From JAXFQS01 sp051892815 (GTDB lineage Bacteria > Verrucomicrobiota > Kiritimatiellia > RFP12 > DVOR01), in NCBI GenBank assembly GCA_051892815.1, contig JBJFGP010000228.1, positions 1 through 8,214 on the forward strand: DNA of 8,214 nt, written 5' to 3'. The notes beneath the pieces are model-generated. The model did not search any database, had not been told where the DNA came from, and saw nothing but the letters and a program-made list of their open reading frames with translations. Below, piece after piece: positions 1-6,526 of this stretch; the first letter of the stretch is position 1; the number at the start of each line of letters is the position of its first letter. Position numbers and translations under genes: made by a program.

Positions 1-3000
1 ACCGCCTACTTCACCAAGAGCGCCGAAGAGGGCTTCGTCGGCTTCGGCAAGGCCCCAGACATCCTCCCCGAAACCCCCATCGAGGCCATGTTCTGCGGCT
101 GGTTCTTCTCCAGACTCCCCAAGACCGCCCCCCTCGACGAAATCGCCCGCCGCTGCCTCCAGCTCGCGGAAAACGCCCTCGAAAACGGCTACGCTCTCGC
201 CGCCATCCAAATCCTCGGCGGCATCGCCTGGCGCGAATCCGTCCGCCCCGAGGCAAAGCCCCTGCTCGAACGCCTCGTGGACGACGAAGACCGTGGCGTC
301 CCCCTATGGATCGTCAGCGCCCCTATGGAATCCTGGGAGCAGGCCCTGGCCGAACTCGACACCATCGTCGCCGAAGAGACCGAACGCCTTCGCAAGGCCA
401 AAGCCAAGAAGACCGAAGTCGTCTCCTGGTGGGTCGCCTTCCGCCCCTCCGCCTCCGGCAAGCCAAACCTAGAAGTCGCCTCCCTTCAGCCCAGAATCCA
501 GAAAAGAGCCGCAGGCGGCGCCCTCAAAGGAGGCCGCACTATCGCCCTCAAGTCGTTCTACGAAGGGAAGTACAACGACCTGCTCGTCGACCAGGATCGC
601 GCCATGCGCTCCTGCCTCGTCAAACGCTACACCGCCAAGGGAATGGAGGACTTCGCCCTCCCGCTCGAATCCATCGTCCACCTCGCCGGACACCCAAGCG
701 TCTTCCGCGTCGATACCCCAGACGACAAGACCGGCGAGCCTATCCGCATCGTCCGCGGAGAGCTTCAAGTCGGGGCCGACAAGCAGGACGACGACTCCTT
801 TGTCCTGGACATTCCCTTCTCCAAAACCGCCACTACTATCGTCCGCCCCGATGCCGACGGAGCCTACTGCGTCTATGAAATCTCCGACGAGATGCGCCGC
901 TTGAGGGCTATCGCCGAGAAATACGCCCCCGACGGCAAAATCCGCATTCCCTCCGACGGCCAGGAACAGCTTCAGGGGCTCCTCAGGAAGATGGCCGCCC
1001 GCTACCGCGTCGTGGGACATTCCGAGGCGCTTGGCGCCGTTTCCGACGTCACCAACGTGTTCGAGGAGCCGACCCTCTGCATGCAACTCTTCCTCCGCCG
1101 GGATGTGCTGGAACTGACCCTGCGCATACGCCCCTTCCCGGAGGAGAACTTGATGGTCGAGCCCGGCCGAGGTGTCGAGCAAAGCCTCAAGATGCACAAG
1201 AACAAGCAGGTGCTTTTCATCCGTGCGCTGGCCGAGGAGATGCGCGTGGCCCAGCAGTTCGTCCACGCACTCCCCGACCTCGAACCTTGGGCCACGGGCG
1301 ACTACTCCTGGCGCATCGACAACCTCTCCAGCGCGCTAGCCATTCTCCCCCAACTCAGGCAGACGAATCCGCCGGTGACGCTCACCTGGCCGGAGGGTGA
1401 GAAGCTTTCCGTCGCCACCGTCAAGGCCAACAACCTGGTGCAGGGCTCGCAAACCTCCCTCGACCGTTGGCTCAGCGTCAAGGGCACATTCACGCTTGAC
1501 ACCGGGAAGGTTCTGCAGTTCGCGGAACTCCTCTCGAAACTCGGATCGCGCACCGGAAACTTCGTGCGCCTGAGCGAGACGCAGTACCTCCAGCTGACCC
1601 ACTCGATGCTCAGGCGCCTGGAGGCTTTGCAGGTAGCCGGGACGGTCAAGGGCGACGAACTTCTGGTCTCGCCGTCTGCCGTGCCGATGCTCAGCGCGAG
1701 TTTTCCTGACGACCGCGAACTGGCCTTGCCCGACCATCTGAAGGCGCGTGCCGAACTCTTCCGCCGCAACAGTGATGTGAAGCCGGAGATTCCGCCCCAT
1801 CTGCGCTGCACGCTACGCACCTACCAGGAGGACGGATTTGTCTGGATGGCCCGGCTGACTTCGTGCGGACTGGGGGTCTGTCTAGCGGACGATATGGGCT
1901 TGGGCAAGACCGTGCAGATCCTGGCTTTGTTGCTCTCCCGCGCGGACGAAGGGCCCTCTCTGGTGGTGGCGCCCGCGAGCGTCTGTCTGAATTGGGTATC
2001 GGAGATGGCGCGCTTCACGCCTACGCTCCGGCCGCGGCTGCTGGCGGCTTCGGACGGGGAGCGCGGCGCCAAGAAGAAGTTCGGCCCGCACGACGTGGTG
2101 GTGTGCAGCTACGGGCTTTTGGTGAGTCGCGAGGATTCGCTGGCGGCGGAGTCGTGGAACGGCGTGGTTCTGGACGAGGCGCAGGCAATCAAGAACTTCT
2201 CTTCCAGGCGCAAGAAGTGCGCGGACCGGCTCACCAGCCGCTTCCGCGTGGCGGCGACGGGCACTCCGGTTGAAAACCGCCTTTTGGAACTTTGGAGCCT
2301 GTTCGATTTCCTCAATCCCGGTCTTCTCGGGACGCATCAGGCGTTCGTCTCGACCTACGCCGACAACCGCATTCCGCGCTCGCTCAAGCGCCTGGTTTCG
2401 CCGCTGCTGCTGCGCCGCCTCAAGAGCGAGGTGCTCGAAGAACTGCCTCCGAAAACCGAGGTCACTTTGCAGGTGCAGCTGAGCGAGGACGAGCGGGCGG
2501 CGTACGAATCCTGCCGCCTGGAGGCTTTGGAACTGCTCAACGGCGAGGAGCGCAAGGACAACCGCATCTACATCCTTTCCCAGCTGACGCGTCTGCGCCG
2601 TTTCTGCTGCCATCCGACGCTTCTCTTCCCCGATTTCCAGGGCACGAGCGCGAAGATGGAGGCGCTGGGCGAATTGGTCGAGAGTCTGCGCGACAACGGC
2701 CACCGGGCGCTCCTATTCAGCCAGTTCGTCGACTTCCTCGCGATTGTCCGGGCGGAGTTCGACCGCCAGGGCATTTCGTACCATTATCTCGACGGTTCGA
2801 CGCCCACGGACGAGCGGATGCGGCAGGTTGAATCGTTCCAGAACGGCGAGGGCGACTTCTTCCTGATCTCGCTCAAGGCCGGCGGCACGGGGTTGAACCT
2901 GACGGCGGCGAACTATGTCATTCTGCTCGATCCCTGGTGGAATCCCGCCGTCGAGAATCAGGCCGCCGACCGCGTCTACCGCATGGGCCAGAAGAATCCC

Positions 3001-3153
3001 GTCACGGTCTACCGGCTGGTCGCCGCCGATACCGTCGAAGAGCGCGTGCTCGAACTCCACGAGACCAAGAAGGCCTTGGCCGAAGAACTCCTCGAAGGTG
3101 CCGACAACACCGCCATTTCGACCGAGTCGCTGATGGGCCTTTTCAAGAAGTAG
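1..3153 (+). CDS. SNF2-family DNA-dependent ATPase/helicase-like protein, 5' end outside window
   Basis: The frame is open from base 1 to a TAG at 3151-3153, giving 1050 visible residues. The Met codon at 88 is probably internal: the frame and its C-ending codon use continue upstream, and no well-placed Shine-Dalgarno precedes it. Numbering from base 1, the C-terminal third holds a full SNF2 motor: Walker A/motif I DDMGLGKT (residues 630-637), motif Ia region VVAPASVCLNW, motif II DEAQ (725-728, as in many bacterial members rather than DEAH), motif III ATGTPVEN (752-759), then the helicase C-terminal lobe with LLFSQF, ISLKAGGTGLNLT, DPWWNP and motif VI DRVYRMGQ (990-997). Known for the family: ATP-driven translocation on double-stranded DNA that remodels protein-DNA complexes, without strand separation. 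Roughly 580 residues before the motor are unassigned; large bacterial SNF2 proteins often carry accessory or SWIM zinc-finger domains there, and no SWIM cysteine cluster is visible. The specific role is unknown. Third-position base use changes within the gene. Confidence 0.95.
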   Translation, partial: TAYFTKSAEEGFVGFGKAPDILPETPIEAMFCGWFFSRLPKTAPLDEIARRCLQLAENALENGYALAAIQILGGIAWRESVRPEAKPLLERLVDDEDRGVPLWIVSAPMESWEQALAELDTIVAEETERLRKAKAKKTEVVSWWVAFRPSASGKPNLEVASLQPRIQKRAAGGALKGGRTIALKSFYEGKYNDLLVDQDRAMRSCLVKRYTAKGMEDFALPLESIVHLAGHPSVFRVDTPDDKTGEPIRIVRGELQVGADKQDDDSFVLDIPFSKTATTIVRPDADGAYCVYEISDEMRRLRAIAEKYAPDGKIRIPSDGQEQLQGLLRKMAARYRVVGHSEALGAVSDVTNVFEEPTLCMQLFLRRDVLELTLRIRPFPEENLMVEPGRGVEQSLKMHKNKQVLFIRALAEEMRVAQQFVHALPDLEPWATGDYSWRIDNLSSALAILPQLRQTNPPVTLTWPEGEKLSVATVKANNLVQGSQTSLDRWLSVKGTFTLDTGKVLQFAELLSKLGSRTGNFVRLSETQYLQLTHSMLRRLEALQVAGTVKGDELLVSPSAVPMLSASFPDDRELALPDHLKARAELFRRNSDVKPEIPPHLRCTLRTYQEDGFVWMARLTSCGLGVCLADDMGLGKTVQILALLLSRADEGPSLVVAPASVCLNWVSEMARFTPTLRPRLLAASDGERGAKKKFGPHDVVVCSYGLLVSREDSLAAESWNGVVLDEAQAIKNFSSRRKKCADRLTSRFRVAATGTPVENRLLELWSLFDFLNPGLLGTHQAFVSTYADNRIPRSLKRLVSPLLLRRLKSEVLEELPPKTEVTLQVQLSEDERAAYESCRLEALELLNGEERKDNRIYILSQLTRLRRFCCHPTLLFPDFQGTSAKMEALGELVESLRDNGHRALLFSQFVDFLAIVRAEFDRQGISYHYLDGSTPTDERMRQVESFQNGEGDFFLISLKAGGTGLNLTAANYVILLDPWWNPAVENQAADRVYRMGQKNPVTVYRLVAADTVEERVLELHETKKALAEELLEGADNTAISTESLMGLFKK

Positions 3154-3161
3154 TTTCCGCC

Positions 3162-4673
3162 GTGGGTCCCCGCCGAGATTCCCTCCGCCTGCTTTCCGCC
3201 GCCATCCCTTTCGCCGCTCTTTTGGGGATGGTCGCGGTTACGGTCTTCGCCGTCTGGTGGGGACCGCTGAACCAGGACGAAGGCTGGTATCTCTACGCCG
3301 CACGCCTCTTTCGCGAGGGCCTGCGCCCCTGGCGCGACTTCTTCTTCACCCAAGGCCCCGCGCTCCCCGCTGTCTACTCATTCATCCTGCCGCCAGGCGC
3401 CGGACTGCTCGCCGGACGGATTGCCACCGCGCTGCTGGGTTGGCTTGCGCTGGGCGAAACCTTGCTACTTCTGAGGGACAGAGGAATCCACCTTCGGGGG
3501 GCATTCCTGCTTACCTCTCTCTTGATGGGTTGCAACCTCTATCACGCCTACTTTACTACGATTCCGAAGACCTACGCCCTTGCCTCGGCGCTGCTGATGG
3601 GCGGCTTTCTCGCCCTCCAGCGCTCGACCGCACGCCCCCTGCTTGCCGCGCTTTCGGGACTCCTCCTTGCCACCGCCTCCGCCACCAGGCTCTCGCTCGG
3701 CGCCGCCCTTCCTGTCGTCGGCGTCACCCTGTTGTGTCAAGCCGTCCGCCCCGACCAAGCCGCCAATCGCCCCCGCGCCCGACTACTCTACTTCGTCGCG
3801 GGCGGATTCCTAGGGCTCGGCATTCTGGCCGCCTGCGCCGCCGCGTGGAACCCGGAAGGCTTCCTCGAAGCCCAACGCTTCCACGCCGCGCGCCAAGGCT
3901 CCTCCCTCTTCCTCGTCTGCGGCTCAATCCTCCGGCTGCTCGGCGCCTACTTGCCCCTCGTCCTGCTCGCCTTTGCCCTCCGGCGATTCCAATGGAGCGT
4001 TGAACTTGCCGCCTTCCTCGCCATCGGACTGGTGCAACTCGCCGCCCCCTTTCCCTACGACGACTACCAGGTGCCGGCAATGCCCCTTCTGCTCGTCGCC
4101 CTAGCCACCTGTCTCGACCTTCCTGCCGAACCCGCACGCCGGATTCGTGCCGAACTCGGGCTGCTGATTCTGTGCGGCATCTGCGCCGCGACATCCCCAC
4201 TCGTGCAGGCCAGTCTCGTCTACGGGCAAGACCGTTTCTGGCCTCAGATCAAGAGCCAATCCGACCTGCAAGTCTTGCGCGAAGCCGCCCGCGAAGTCCG
4301 CCGCCTCGTGCCCCCCGGCGAGACCTTGCTCACCCAAGATCTCTACCTCGCCGTCGAAGCCGACCGACCCGTCCCCAAAGGTTTCGAGATGGGGCCTTTT
4401 GGCTATTTCCCGGAGGCCTCGGACGACTATGTCCGCCGCCATCACCTGCACAACCGCCGCACCCTCGAAGCCTTGCTGGCGACCGCTTCCGCACCCGCCG
4501 CCGCCCTCAGCGGATATACTTTCGCCATCGCCGCGCCGGCCATGACGCCCATCCCCGAGAGCGAACGTCGCCAAACCCTTGACGCCCTCCGCGCGCGCTA
4601 TTCGCCGGTCGCCGAAATTCCCCGTTTCGGGCAACACCACACCCCCCTCCAAATCCTCCGCCGCAACCCTTAG
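3162..4673 (+). CDS. GT-C type membrane glycosyltransferase (ArnT/PMT, GT39-like superfamily)
   Basis: From GTG 3162 this encodes 503 residues ending at TAG 4671-4673. Numbering from V1, a first membrane segment (about 10-33) leads into NQDEGWYLY, with the acidic pair D39-E40 in the first outer loop, followed by RPWRDFFFTQGP (55-66). This arrangement is typical of GT-C enzymes, which transfer sugars from polyprenyl-phosphate donors on the outer face of the membrane. About nine to ten hydrophobic segments follow, then PYDDYQVPAMPLL and a soluble C-terminal region of roughly 150 residues. The acceptor is not predictable. The start is the least certain part: GTG 3162 lies 8 nt after the SNF2 stop with only a weak purine run (AAGAAG, 3145-3150), suggesting translational coupling; ATG 3228 would remove most of the first membrane segment. 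The frame also runs back to 2937, but that stretch reads as arginine-rich out-of-frame SNF2 sequence. It converges on the - strand hydrolase unit. Confidence 0.82.
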   Translation: MGPRRDSLRLLSAAIPFAALLGMVAVTVFAVWWGPLNQDEGWYLYAARLFREGLRPWRDFFFTQGPALPAVYSFILPPGAGLLAGRIATALLGWLALGETLLLLRDRGIHLRGAFLLTSLLMGCNLYHAYFTTIPKTYALASALLMGGFLALQRSTARPLLAALSGLLLATASATRLSLGAALPVVGVTLLCQAVRPDQAANRPRARLLYFVAGGFLGLGILAACAAAWNPEGFLEAQRFHAARQGSSLFLVCGSILRLLGAYLPLVLLAFALRRFQWSVELAAFLAIGLVQLAAPFPYDDYQVPAMPLLLVALATCLDLPAEPARRIRAELGLLILCGICAATSPLVQASLVYGQDRFWPQIKSQSDLQVLREAAREVRRLVPPGETLLTQDLYLAVEADRPVPKGFEMGPFGYFPEASDDYVRRHHLHNRRTLEALLATASAPAAALSGYTFAIAAPAMTPIPESERRQTLDALRARYSPVAEIPRFGQHHTPLQILRRNP

Positions 4674-4851
4674 CCGTCCGCCGCCGGTTGCCTCCTCACT
4701 CCGCGACTGACCCTGAGGAGAAGGCACCGCCGCGTGCGTGACATCGGCACCTCTTGCCTCAAGGCGAAGGCACGGGGCGCGGACTTTCCCTGCTTGGAAA
4801 TGCCTTGGTTGGTAGCCACCAATCGTCCCCATTCGTAGCCACCTGCGGGAC
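4674..4851. other. Convergent intergenic region, no gene
   Basis: This stretch separates the glycosyltransferase stop from the T-tract side of the first hydrolase terminator. I see no plausible ORF and no strong hairpin followed by a T-run on the + strand, so the SNF2/glycosyltransferase transcript has no obvious intrinsic terminator of its own. A weak 5-bp hairpin (TTGGT/ACCAA, 4809-4822) and a 9-bp direct repeat are the only structures noticed. Confidence 0.6.
4812..4843. repeat. Short direct repeat GTAGCCACC, two copies
   Basis: GTAGCCACC occurs at 4812-4820 and again at 4835-4843, 23 bp apart. A related TAGCCATC lies at 6458-6465, at the matching edge of the second hydrolase unit. Its function is unknown. 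It may mark the edge of the duplicated segment or be chance in GC-rich DNA. Confidence 0.35.
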
Positions 4852-4887
4852 AAAAAAATTGCCACGACCGTCCCCGGTCGTGGCAAT
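4852..4887 (-). terminator. Intrinsic terminator of hydrolase 1
   Basis: Bases 4858-4870 pair perfectly with 4875-4887, a 13-bp GC-rich stem containing TTGCCACGAC/GTCGTGGCAA. The four-base loop reads GGGA on the - strand, which fits a GNRA tetraloop. On the - strand the stem is followed by seven T residues (A-run 4852-4858 on +). It begins 16 bp after the stop codon at 4904-4906. On the + strand no T-run follows, so it should work in one direction only. Confidence 0.92.
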
Positions 4888-4903
4888 GAAACGCCCTGAT
4901 TGA

Positions 4904-6316
4904 TTACTTGCGCCAGTCGACGAAGAGGAACGAGTTCGGCGCCATCCGCACCTTGACCGTGCCATCCTTCGTCACGAGCGGGTAGATCTCCGAGTTGATG
5001 TGCTCCGGATCCGTCAGGTGGAAACGGGCCTGCTCCCAGGATGTCCCCGGCGGCGGCTGAATCTCGACCATCCGCACCACCACATCGCGGTCATTGTCCG
5101 TAAAGCGAGTCACCAGCAGGCCCAGGTTGCCCTTGGCATCCTTCGCCGCCGTCAGGTAGAGCGGAGCCTCGCCCGCCGATGCCGCCACCTGCGTCCCGAG
5201 CGTGCGCAGCCGGTTCCAGCAGACGAACGCCCAATAGCCCCAGTTCGGCAGCAGACTGTGCGTCTTGAAGATGCCGTTCATTCCCGTGTTGAGCCGGGCA
5301 TCGTAGTACATCAGCATATCCACCGGAGCGTCCTGCCCCACGCTCATCGTCGCGGCCGTGAATGCCGCCCCCTTGAGCGCGCGCGAACCGCTCATCACAT
5401 CCAGCGAATAGATCCACTGGTCGTCCCATCCCGCCACATAGTTCCACTCGTTGATATGCGACTCCGTCTTCGTGAAACCGTTTTGATCCAGCAGCGCGCG
5501 TGCCTTCCTCGCCCAGAAACCGATGGCTTTCGGATCGGTCGGGTAGATGTGCCAACTGTAGAAGTCCAAAGGCAGTTTTTCCTTTGCGCAGTACGGCAGA
5601 AAGACCTCTTTCCAAGCCTCCGCCCAGCAGAAGGCTGGCCCGCCAATCTTGATGGTGGTCCCGAAGCATTGGCGCAGGTGGAGCGAAGTGGTCTTGTAGA
5701 GTTCAAGGAACTGCTCTTGCGTGCCGGTCCAAGTCGGGCTCTTGCGTCCGTCCTTTTTGCCGTTCTGGTCGGGTTCGTTCCAAATCTCCCAGTACTGGAT
5801 ATTCCACTTGAAGCCGTTCGCCCATCCCTCGTTGTAGTGGCGCACGATGTGTTCGCAGATTCGGGCCCACTTGGCGAAGTCCTTGGGGGGATTGACATTG
5901 AACTTCTTGATCCAGTGTTCGATTGAGGCTCCGAGGCGGTAGTAAGGCTCGGTACCGGCTTCGCGCATGGTCGCAAGGTAGCGGTCGGTGAGGGTGAAGT
6001 CGTAGTTCGCCGGGTCGTTTTCGTCGGCATCGAAGTTGGGGAAGACGGCGTGGATGTCGACCAGATGGTGGGCGCCGTAGGTGTAGTTGATGCTGGCGTC
6101 GTGAACACGCGCGTAGGGAATTTTCAGGGCCGCGTAGGTCTCGAAGTTGTCGACCGTCTGGTCGCTGAAACCTTTAATCGGGCCGTTGTTCACCGCGTTC
6201 ATCATGCGGATGGCCCCGAGTTCCTTCGCGGGCTCCACCGACACCTTCCAGACCTCCGCCCCGAACACCCCCGTAGCCGCCAGCGCCAGGCAGGCGCTCC
6301 CAATGAGACTTCTCAT
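4904..6316 (-). CDS. Secreted glycoside hydrolase, GH39-like (clan GH-A), copy 1
   Basis: A 470-residue protein begins at ATG 6314-6316, chosen because AGGAGG lies 9 nt upstream and an export signal starts there. The signal is MR, a hydrophobic core (about 3-18) and a cleavage site near FGA/EV (about 20). The catalytic barrel shows WEIWNEPD, with probable acid/base E181; KIGGPA (223-228), reminiscent of GH39; FYSWHIY (252-258); and ESHINEWN with probable nucleophile E290. Family knowledge predicts a retaining exo-glycosidase such as a beta-xylosidase-like enzyme; the substrate is uncertain, and other clan GH-A families remain possible. About 85 C-terminal residues, beta-rich in pattern, probably form the accessory beta-sandwich seen in the family. 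Its own promoter and terminator imply a single-gene transcript. A frame extension to 6364 exists but begins within the promoter spacer. Codons in the first half (about 5640-6230) are mainly C-ending, unlike its tandem copy. Confidence 0.88.
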   Translation of the reverse strand: MRSLIGSACLALAATGVFGAEVWKVSVEPAKELGAIRMMNAVNNGPIKGFSDQTVDNFETYAALKIPYARVHDASINYTYGAHHLVDIHAVFPNFDADENDPANYDFTLTDRYLATMREAGTEPYYRLGASIEHWIKKFNVNPPKDFAKWARICEHIVRHYNEGWANGFKWNIQYWEIWNEPDQNGKKDGRKSPTWTGTQEQFLELYKTTSLHLRQCFGTTIKIGGPAFCWAEAWKEVFLPYCAKEKLPLDFYSWHIYPTDPKAIGFWARKARALLDQNGFTKTESHINEWNYVAGWDDQWIYSLDVMSGSRALKGAAFTAATMSVGQDAPVDMLMYYDARLNTGMNGIFKTHSLLPNWGYWAFVCWNRLRTLGTQVAASAGEAPLYLTAAKDAKGNLGLLVTRFTDNDRDVVVRMVEIQPPPGTSWEQARFHLTDPEHINSEIYPLVTKDGTVKVRMAPNSFLFVDWRK

Positions 6317-6325
6317 TAAATCGTT

Positions 6326-6331
6326 CCTCCT
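6326..6331 (-). promoter_or_regulatory. Shine-Dalgarno AGGAGG of hydrolase 1
   Basis: On the - strand a full AGGAGG lies 9 nt before ATG 6316-6314. It fixes the start at MRSLIG rather than at the upstream Met (6364). Confidence 0.88.
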
Positions 6332-6342
6332 CAAGAGTTGAA

Positions 6343-6383
6343 TTGACGGCTCAACTTGTACCATATTAGCCCCGAGCCGTCAA
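6343..6383. repeat. Inverted repeat over the hydrolase 1 promoter, operator-like
   Basis: TTGACGGCTC (6343-6352) is the exact reverse complement of GAGCCGTCAA (6374-6383), 21 bp apart. The distal arm carries the -35 hexamer and the proximal arm covers the expected transcription start. Two shorter palindromes overlap the proximal arm: TTGA-N4-TCAA (6343-6354) and AGTTGA/TCAACT (6336-6341 and 6351-6356). Because one arm lies upstream of the start, it is more likely a protein-binding site than an RNA hairpin. The second unit lacks it. Confidence 0.55.
6355..6383 (-). promoter_or_regulatory. Sigma70-type promoter of hydrolase 1
   Basis: On the - strand TTGACG (6378-6383) is separated by 17 bp from TACAAG (6355-6360). 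The -35 box is good and the -10 box weak, suggesting a need for activation or a lower basal level than the second copy. The position aligns with the promoter of hydrolase 2. The expected start near 6348 would give a leader of about 30 nt containing the Shine-Dalgarno. Confidence 0.6.
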
Positions 6384-6473
6384 GTCTAAACCCGCCCCGC
6401 CCCATCTGCGCCGGCTTCCTCGCCTTTCGTCCGGCACCAACCTTCCGCCTCCCATCCTAGCCATCTGCGGGAC

Positions 6474-6509
6474 AAAAAAATTGCCACGACCGTTCCCCTG
6501 TCGTGGCAA
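6474..6509 (-). terminator. Intrinsic terminator of hydrolase 2
   Basis: TTGCCACGAC (6481-6490) pairs with GTCGTGGCAA (6500-6509), a 10-bp stem with a 9-nt loop in which G6492-C6498 could also pair. On the - strand seven T residues follow (A-run 6474-6480 on +). The stem is the same as in the other unit but is shorter, and the tight GNRA-like loop is lost. It lies 17 bp past the stop codon at 6527-6529. Confidence 0.9.
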
Positions 6510-6526
6510 CGAATCGCCCCGATGGA

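Larger units (their letters stand above)
4836..6394 (-). repeat. Tandem duplication, unit 1 (promoter-gene-terminator)
   Basis: This unit and 6458-8023 are same-orientation copies of a complete transcription unit. The 36 bases at 4836-4871 match 6458-6493 with a single difference (C4842 against T6464). That block holds the terminator T-tract and about 16 bp beyond it. At the promoter side similarity ends at a shared AAACCCG (6388-6394 against 8017-8023). Both flanks were therefore copied, not just the reading frame. Confidence 0.85.

Noticed and set aside
469..1266. 265-codon frame on the - strand within the SNF2 gene, and another of 273 codons at 1882-2703
   Set aside because: Both lie wholly inside a gene with clear family motifs, and their products look like nothing known. 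They are side effects of high GC.
2937..3161. N-terminal extension of the glycosyltransferase from Met 2937
   Set aside because: The extension overlaps the SNF2 motif VI region out of frame and reads as an arginine-rich stretch, which is incompatible with a normal membrane protein N-terminus.
6317..6364. Upstream Met start for hydrolase 1 (6364), and the matching one for hydrolase 2 (7999)
   Set aside because: Both fall between the -35 and -10 hexamers and would not be in the mRNA. They would also bury the signal peptide, and the strong Shine-Dalgarno sequences point to 6316 and 7945.
6343..6365. Divergent + strand promoter using TTGACG at 6343
   Set aside because: No acceptable -10 hexamer lies 15-19 bp downstream, and no + strand gene follows.
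4836..6493. Repeated 36-bp blocks as insertion-sequence ends or CRISPR repeats
   Set aside because: There are only two copies, in the same orientation, 1.6 kb apart around a normal gene, with no transposase and no spacers. They are terminators copied with the duplicated unit.
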